41,875 nucleotides of DNA from RGIG4790 sp964437615 (GTDB lineage Bacteria > Bacillota > Clostridia > Christensenellales > UBA1242): contig CAYTHL010000006.1 in NCBI GenBank assembly GCA_964437615.1, positions 1-41,875 on the forward strand, given 5' to 3'. The translations under genes were made by a program, and so were the position numbers. Of this stretch, positions 41,504-41,875 are shown piece after piece (position 1 is the first letter of the stretch; every line of letters starts with the position of its first letter). Under the pieces are notes generated by a model that worked only from the letters and a program-made list of their open reading frames with translations, was not told the origin of the DNA and ran no database searches.

Positions 41504-41698
41504 ATGGATTGGATAGAACCACCAATCGAAAAAATTATTACTCGTGCCGGAAACCGCTACGCTTTGGTTACCGTGGTTTCTAAGCGTGCTAAAGAACTTG
41601 TTATAGAGCGTCCAGAGTTCTTTAGGGATAACCCAAGGGTTAAGCCAATAGAAATGGCGGCTAGGGAGTTTTATAAAGGTTTATACACCATAAAGTAG
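41504..41698 (+). CDS. rpoZ: RNA polymerase omega subunit
   Basis: A 64-residue omega subunit that stabilises the beta' subunit of RNA polymerase. The pattern AGNRYALVTVVSKRAKEL followed by KPIEMAAREFYKGL matches the omega core (YxLVxxxAKRAR...KPVxxAxxEI). TAGGAGA precedes the ATG. In relatives it usually follows gmk; here it stands alone with its own promoter. The last base of its stop codon starts a structured repeat stem. Confidence 0.9.
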   Translation: MDWIEPPIEKIITRAGNRYALVTVVSKRAKELVIERPEFFRDNPRVKPIEMAAREFYKGLYTIK

Positions 41699-41828
41699 TT
41701 TTTTGCGCGTCTTTTGGGCAATAACGGCGTCATTGCCATTTTACCACTCGGTCATTTAGGCACAACTAAACTCCCGCGTGGATAAAATGACAACTCCTTG
41801 TTCTTGCTCCAAAATCCGCGCAAAAAAC
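41698..41828 (+). repeat. Structured hairpin repeat, copy G (after rpoZ), best preserved
   Basis: GTTTTTTGCGCG (41698-41709) pairs perfectly with CGCGCAAAAAAC (41817-41828); then the TC/TC internal loop; TTTTGG (41712-41717) with CCAAAA (41809-41814); CATTTTACCAC (41737-41747) with GTGGATAAAATG (41778-41789, one bulge); tip TTTAG (41755-41759) with CTAAA (41766-41770). Loop sequences GGCGTCAT and ACTCCTTG are conserved. Confidence 0.92.
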
Positions 41829-41875
41829 CCGTTTCTTAAACAGGTAAAGTCTAAACGTTTGGGTTGTGCATAACG

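Noticed and set aside
41698..41828. Integron attC site
   Set aside because: The hairpin-with-conserved-unpaired-boxes plan is reminiscent, but no RYYYAAC/GTTRRRY boxes in the right order are present, no integron integrase is seen, and the neighbours are core genes.

Overview
The window looks like a chromosomal piece of a low-GC Gram-positive bacterium of the Clostridia type, probably from a draft or metagenome assembly, since two runs of exactly 100 N occur and both fall inside tandem repeats. The placement rests on gene order: rsmD, a coiled-coil gene, ylbJ, tmcAL, pta, ackA, rpmF, plsX, rnc, smc, ftsY, ylxM, ffh, rpsP, khpA, rimM, trmD, rbgA, rnhB, yraN and rplS is a standard Firmicutes core order. 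Strong AGGAGG-type ribosome sites, TTG starts on tmcAL and ffh, and consensus TTGACA/TATAAT promoters agree. No species is claimed.

Layout. 1-4400: tRNA-Gly (minus), a sugar-phosphate isomerase-like gene, formate-tetrahydrofolate ligase and a four-helix membrane protein with a SHOCT-like tail. 4400-7500: a GC-rich island, mscL, tRNA-Lys followed by a 95-bp tandem array built from the tRNA 3' end, a second GC-rich island, and a FabG-like reductase. 7600-12400: a small deoxyribosyltransferase-like gene, metG, alr, rsmD and a coiled-coil gene. 12490-15860: ylbJ (minus), a PnuC-like transporter and tmcAL (minus). 15987-18983: the Pta-AckA acetate/ATP pathway and ribosomal protein L32. 19235-35470: phospholipid synthesis (plsX), RNA processing (rnc), chromosome organisation (smc), the signal recognition particle pathway (ftsY, ylxM, ffh) and ribosome/tRNA maturation (rpsP, khpA, rimM, trmD, rbgA, rnhB, yraN, rplS), with two orphan genes inserted. 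36164-41698: a small orphan, pcrA, ligA and rpoZ.

The genes are mostly ordinary housekeeping genes. What is unusual is the DNA between them. (1) About twelve full or truncated copies of a roughly 125-160 nt structured repeat sit directly after fabG, metG, rnc, ffh, rplS and rpoZ, all in the direction of the upstream gene. Their stems differ in sequence from locus to locus but stay complementary, while the internal-loop sequences are conserved; the outer stem often begins at or across the stop codon. (2) A second family, a short near-perfect palindrome with core TATGTCAGACATA, follows fhs, the deoxyribosyltransferase-like gene, pta, the 391-codon orphan, ftsY, trmD and the 115-codon orphan, and also lies inside alr, ylbJ and rnhB. 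The two families never share an intergenic region. (3) There is a pseudo-tRNA tandem array after tRNA-Lys, (4) two GC-rich islands bounded by inverted repeats, and (5) a 162-bp element with perfect 17-bp inverted ends. I consider family (1) the best candidate for an undescribed system; its function is unknown. No CRISPR array, transposase, integrase or phage gene was seen.
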